Below are positions 6,347-7,033 of a stretch of DNA of 7,033 nucleotides, one piece after another (positions within the stretch are counted from its first letter, which is position 1; each line of letters opens with the position of its first letter). This stretch comes from Patescibacteria group bacterium (GTDB taxonomy: Bacteria; Patescibacteriota; Minisyncoccia; Minisyncoccales; Minisyncoccaceae). The DNA lies in contig JASGMO010000028.1 in NCBI GenBank assembly GCA_030156465.1, forward strand, positions 1 to 7,033. Direction: 5' to 3'. Under the pieces are notes generated by a model. The model saw nothing but the letters and a program-made list of their open reading frames with translations, was not told where the DNA came from and ran no database searches. Position numbers and translations under genes: made by a program.

Positions 6347-7033
6347 TGTTTTGATATTATTTCACGTGCTAATTCTCTAAAGGCATGAACACCTTTTGAG
6401 TTGGGAGAATGTCTTAATATTGTTTTACCAGTTGATGGCGCTTCTGACAAGGAAACAACTCTTGGAATTACTGTTTCAAAAACATATCCCGGGAAATTTC
6501 TTCTTAAATCTTTTGCTATTTTTTGACTTACCATATTATTTTTATTGTACATCGTTAAAATAGCCCCTAATACTTTGATATTTCTTTCCAAATTTTCGTT
6601 TATCAATTTAATATTATACAACAATTGATCTAATCCTTCCATGGCAAGATATTCTGATTGAACAGGAATCAAAACTTCGTCGCAAGCTATTAGAGCATTA
6701 AGTGTTAAAAGTCCCAAACTAGGAGGACAATCAATTAAAACAAAATCATATTCATCTTTAACGGTATCAATTACTTCTTTCAACTTGAACTCTCTATTTT
6801 TCATATTAACAAGCTCAATGTTTGCCCCTGCTAAATTATATGATGTTGGCATAATATCAAAAGCTAAAAATGGAGTATTTTTAATAATGTCTTTTGGTAT
6901 TACTTGACCCAAAAGAGATTCGTATAAAGAAACAGAAAGTTCTCTTGGTTTTATTCCTAAAGAAAAGGTTGCATTTGCTTGCGGATCAAAATCAACCAAT
7001 AAAACTTTTTTACCAAACGCTGTCAAAAAAACC
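6343..7033 (-). CDS. parA: Chromosome-partitioning ATPase ParA (Soj), 5' end beyond right edge
   Basis: A ParA/MinD-type P-loop ATPase that works with ParB to move replicated origins. About 230 residues are visible. The frame stays open to the window edge and begins VFLTAFGKKVLLVDFDPQ, which in the family lies just after the deviant Walker A motif (KGGVGKTTT), so roughly 25-30 N-terminal residues are missing outside the window. An internal TTG at 7026 could be mistaken for a start, but it would remove the Walker A motif. Visible landmarks are LLVDFDPQANAT (Walker A'), YDFVLIDCPPSLGLLTLNAL (Walker B), VLIPVQSEYLAMEGL, and PRVVSLSEAPSTGKTI near the C-terminus, all typical of chromosomal Soj. 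It overlaps parB by 4 bp. Its promoter is not visible. Confidence 0.96.
   Translation of the reverse strand, partial: VFLTAFGKKVLLVDFDPQANATFSLGIKPRELSVSLYESLLGQVIPKDIIKNTPFLAFDIMPTSYNLAGANIELVNMKNREFKLKEVIDTVKDEYDFVLIDCPPSLGLLTLNALIACDEVLIPVQSEYLAMEGLDQLLYNIKLINENLERNIKVLGAILTMYNKNNMVSQKIAKDLRRNFPGYVFETVIPRVVSLSEAPSTGKTILRHSPNSKGVHAFRELAREIISKQ
6358..6373. promoter_or_regulatory. Degenerate parS-like site inside the parA 3' end
   Basis: TATTTCACGTGCTAAT matches 11 of 16 positions of the widely conserved parS palindrome TGTTTCACGTGAAACA, including the central CACGTG. One half (TTTCACGTG) is intact while the other half is decayed. It sits 12 bp before the parB start. Chromosomal parS sites often lie in or near parAB, which raises its plausibility. 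However, the same bases encode Ala-Arg-Glu, and a lone CACGTG is not rare by chance in 7 kb. Confidence 0.3.

Noticed and set aside
7024..7026. TTG at 7026 as the parA start
   Set aside because: The frame stays open to the window edge, and starting here would omit the Walker A motif that the otherwise intact ParA needs; the gene is simply cut by the edge.
1..7033. CRISPR array, insertion sequence, tRNA/rRNA gene or accessory defence system
   Set aside because: I saw no repeated spacers, transposase motifs, tRNA-like cloverleaf or rRNA stretches; practically every base belongs to a recognised housekeeping gene.

Overview
The window is a gene-dense, AT-rich (by eye about one third G+C) piece of bacterial chromosome carrying only core housekeeping genes. 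Small proteins, almost no intergenic DNA, weak or absent Shine-Dalgarno sequences, a 69-residue lysine/arginine-rich S21 and trimmed versions of DprA, Pth and TopA all suggest a reduced-genome bacterium of the Candidate Phyla Radiation (Patescibacteria, perhaps Parcubacteria-like). This assignment is inference from style, not a database match. TGA ends rpsU and parA, so TGA is a stop codon here, which argues against the Gracilibacteria/Absconditabacteria code.

Layout. Positions 1-2412 hold a leftward operon, lepB > hisS > rpsU > yqeY: signal peptidase I, histidyl-tRNA synthetase, ribosomal protein S21, and a YqeY/GatB-like protein cut by the left edge. The genes are 4 bp apart or overlap by 4 bp. 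Positions 2413-2474 are the only real intergenic region. It holds two well-formed divergent promoters whose -35 boxes overlap and whose -10 boxes each sit 6 nt before an ATG, so both transcripts are predicted to be leaderless or nearly so. Positions 2475-5464 hold a rightward operon, pth > dprA > topA: peptidyl-tRNA hydrolase, a minimal DprA/Smf and topoisomerase I. Positions 5465-7033 hold a leftward parA > parB pair that meets topA tail to tail with no base between the two stop codons. parA is cut by the right edge just downstream of its expected Walker A motif.

How the genes fit together. The left operon covers translation (tRNA charging, small-subunit protein S21) and protein export. The central operon joins recycling of peptidyl-tRNA with DNA handling (DprA for incoming single-stranded DNA, TopA for supercoiling). 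The right pair is the chromosome-segregation ParA/ParB system, and a degenerate parS-like core lies inside the 3' end of parA. I see no mobile element, CRISPR array, RNA gene, toxin-antitoxin pair or defence locus. The points worth a second look are regulatory and structural details of ordinary genes, not a new system.
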